Origin: an uncultured bacterium
GTDB lineage: Bacteria; Hydrogenedentota; Hydrogenedentia; Hydrogenedentales; CAITNO01
Length of the DNA stretch: 8,609 bases
Direction of reading: 5' to 3'
Assembly: GCA_937923585.1 (NCBI GenBank)
Contig: CALDSM010000165.1
Coordinates: 1 to 8,609, forward strand
The notes under the pieces: generated by a model
Told to the model about the DNA's origin: nothing
What the model saw: only the letters and a program-made list of their open reading frames with translations
The model's database searches: none
Shown here: one piece after another, positions 6,996-8,609 of the stretch
How the letters are laid out: every line of letters starts with the position of its first letter
Numbering within the stretch: the stretch's first letter is position 1
Made by a program: the position numbers and the translations under genes

Positions 6996-8560
6996 ATGAA
7001 ACGCTTCCTGAAATGGGCCGCACTGGTTCTGTTCGTGCTGGTGTCATTGCCGGTTCTTGCCGTGCTGATTGTTCTTGGGCATTACCGCAGCGTGGTTTCC
7101 TCGGTGCCCCGGACGCTGATGGCGCGGGAGGCGTCTGCCGTGCCGGGTTCGCTCACGACGATGGTCAACCCCTTCATCGCCACAGGCGGCATTCCTTACC
7201 TGCAGGGGTTCGCCACGCCCGCCGCCACCCTGCCCTTCAGCATGGTCCGGCTGGGTCCGGACACGGCTTCGATTATCGGCGGCATGCAGGGCGTCAGTCG
7301 GTCGGGATACTACTACGGCGACAACAAGACTGTCGGGTTCAGCCATACACGGCTGGTCGGTGCGGATTCGCTGGAGGGCGGCGTGTTCCGCGTGTTCCCG
7401 ACCGTGGAGCCGCGGGTCGGCAGGATGATTGCGCGGGAGAAGCGCTTTGCGCGCTTCTCGCACGGCGATGAGCAGGCCTATCCGGGGTATTACTCGGTTC
7501 GTCTGCCCAAGGATGAGGTCCGCGCGGAACTGACCGTCACGCCGCGCACCGGGCTGCACCGCTACACATTCGGCAAGGACGAGACGCCGCACCTGCTGAT
7601 TGACATCGCGAGCTGCATCGGCAACAAGCGCACGGAGAACGCCACGGCGACGGTGCTTCCCGAGCGTCAGGAGGTGGAGGGGACGGTCCGACTCTATGGT
7701 TCCTTCTCGGGGCGCTATGACGGCCTGGATGTCTACTTTGCGGCCCGGTTCAACCAGCCCTTTGCCAAGTACGGCACTTGGAGCGACGGACGGTTTAGGA
7801 GCGGAAGCACCAGTATTGCCGGCAAGGATGCCGGTGTGGACCTTGCCTTTGCGAAGCAGGGCGCGAAGACCGTGGTGGAAATGCAGTTGGCGCTGTCGTA
7901 TGTGAGCATTGCCAACGCGCGGCTGAACCTGGAGGCCGAGGCCGCGGTGAAGGGCTTTGACGCGGCGGTCGCTGACGCGGGCACCGAATGGGAGAAGCGG
8001 CTCTCGCGCATTTTTGTGGAGGGCGGCACGCCGAAACAGCAGCGCATTTTCTATTCGTCGCTGTACCGCACCTTCCAGATGCCGACGGTGTTCAACGACG
8101 TCAACGGCGACTACACCGGGTTTGACCGGGCCGTTCACAAGGCGGAAGGGTTTCAGTATTACACCGATCTTTCGCTGTGGGACACGGTGCGCACCGTGCA
8201 TCCGCTCTACAACCTGATTGCCCGCAGCGAACAGCGCGACATGATGTGCTCGCTGGTAGAGATGGCGAAGGCGGGCGGTTGCCTGCCGCGCTGGCCGTCC
8301 GGGTGCGGCTATACCAACTGCATGTTCGGCACGCCCGCCGACCTTGCCGTGTCCGAGGCCTGGCAGAAGGGCGTTCGCGATTTCGACGTGCAGACCGCCT
8401 ACCGGGCAATGCGCCGGGTGGCGCTGGAGGGGGTGCCCGCCGGTTCCCGTTTCGCGGGGCGCGGCGATGTGGCCGAGTATGCGCGGCTCGGATACCTCCC
8501 CGACGACAAGACGGACAAATCGGTGTCCAAGACGCTGGAGATCTGCTGGGAAGACTATGG
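6996..8560 (+). CDS. GH92 family alpha-mannosidase, membrane-anchored, 3'-truncated at contig end
   Basis: About 522 genuine residues of a glycoside hydrolase family 92 enzyme, a calcium-dependent exo-acting alpha-mannosidase family. The N-terminus (MKRFLKWAALVLFVLVSLPV, continuing to residue 28) is a basic stretch plus a long hydrophobic core with no clear AxA cleavage site, so I infer an uncleaved anchor facing the periplasm. The N-terminal GH92N domain starts at VNPFIATGG (57-65) and includes ATLPFSMVRLGPDT (77-90) and VGFSHTRLVG (113-122). The catalytic (alpha/alpha)6 domain follows, with FNDVNGDYTGFD (366-377), YYTDLSLWDTVRTVHPL (388-404), LPRWPSGCGYTNCMFG (430-445) and SVSKTLEICWEDY (509-521). 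The Glu in SKTLE is likely the catalytic acid by family comparison. Family members are about 700-780 residues, so roughly the last third, with the catalytic-base region, is missing. A stop at 8580-8582 is in adapter sequence and is not real. The ATG lacks a strong Shine-Dalgarno. Confidence 0.92.
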
Positions 8561-8609
8561 AGATCGGAAGAGCGTCGTGTAGGGAAAGAGTGTAGATCTC
8601 GGTGGTCGC
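8561..8609 (+). other. Illumina TruSeq adapter sequence (assembly contamination)
   Basis: The final 49 bases begin AGATCGGAAGAGCGTCGTGT and continue to the contig end. From memory they match the reverse complement of the TruSeq universal (P5-side) adapter base for base. Protein homology in the GH92 gene stops at the boundary: after WEDY the frame reads GDRKSVV and a stop. This is not biological sequence. Confidence 0.97.

Noticed and set aside
7044..8201. Minus-strand open frame opposite the GH92 gene
   Set aside because: Arg/His-rich composition with no motif; antisense to a clear GH92 frame.

Overview
The window is a high-GC bacterial stretch, apparently from a metagenomic or draft short-read contig. 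It carries six protein-coding genes, all on the + strand, packed with short gaps or overlaps. No tRNA, rRNA, CRISPR array or insertion sequence is visible. The gene mix includes a PqaA-type secreted hydrolase, a GH92 mannosidase, a TMTC-like membrane protein with TPRs and a methyltransferase-GT2 fusion. It suggests a Gram-negative, glycan-processing bacterium of the Planctomycetes/Verrucomicrobia/Hydrogenedentes sort. That placement is a weak inference from family content, since no phylogenetic marker is present.

Layout. Positions 1-669 hold the C-terminal part of a COG2509-type FAD-dependent dehydrogenase that begins before the window. Positions 691-1488 encode a TrmH/RlmB-type SPOUT rRNA 2'-O-methyltransferase, 21 bp downstream and probably co-transcribed. 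A 65-bp gap with a weak hairpin precedes 1554-2921, a secreted PhoPQ-activated pathogenicity-related (PqaA) alpha/beta-hydrolase-like protein. Then comes a fused class I methyltransferase and family 2 glycosyltransferase (2967-4412). It overlaps by ATGA a large GT-C-like (TMTC-type) membrane protein with seven TPRs (4409-6868). After a 127-bp spacer with a candidate promoter comes a membrane-anchored GH92 alpha-mannosidase (6996 onward), cut off at the contig end.

Two things need attention. First, the last 49 bases (8561-8609) are not genomic. They match the reverse complement of the Illumina TruSeq universal adapter, so the apparent stop of the GH92 gene and its last residues are artefacts. 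Second, a long imperfect inverted repeat (4431-4528) lies inside the start of the TMTC-like gene and encodes about 33 of its first 40 residues. It looks like a REP-type palindromic element captured into a reading frame.

Functionally, the first two genes are housekeeping-like. The last three (MTase-GT2, GT-C/TPR protein, GH92) share a glycan theme, possibly assembly of a lipid-linked or protein-linked mannose-type glycan together with trimming or foraging of mannosides. I see no clearly novel defence or mobile system; the most unusual genuine biological signal is the repeat-derived N-terminus.
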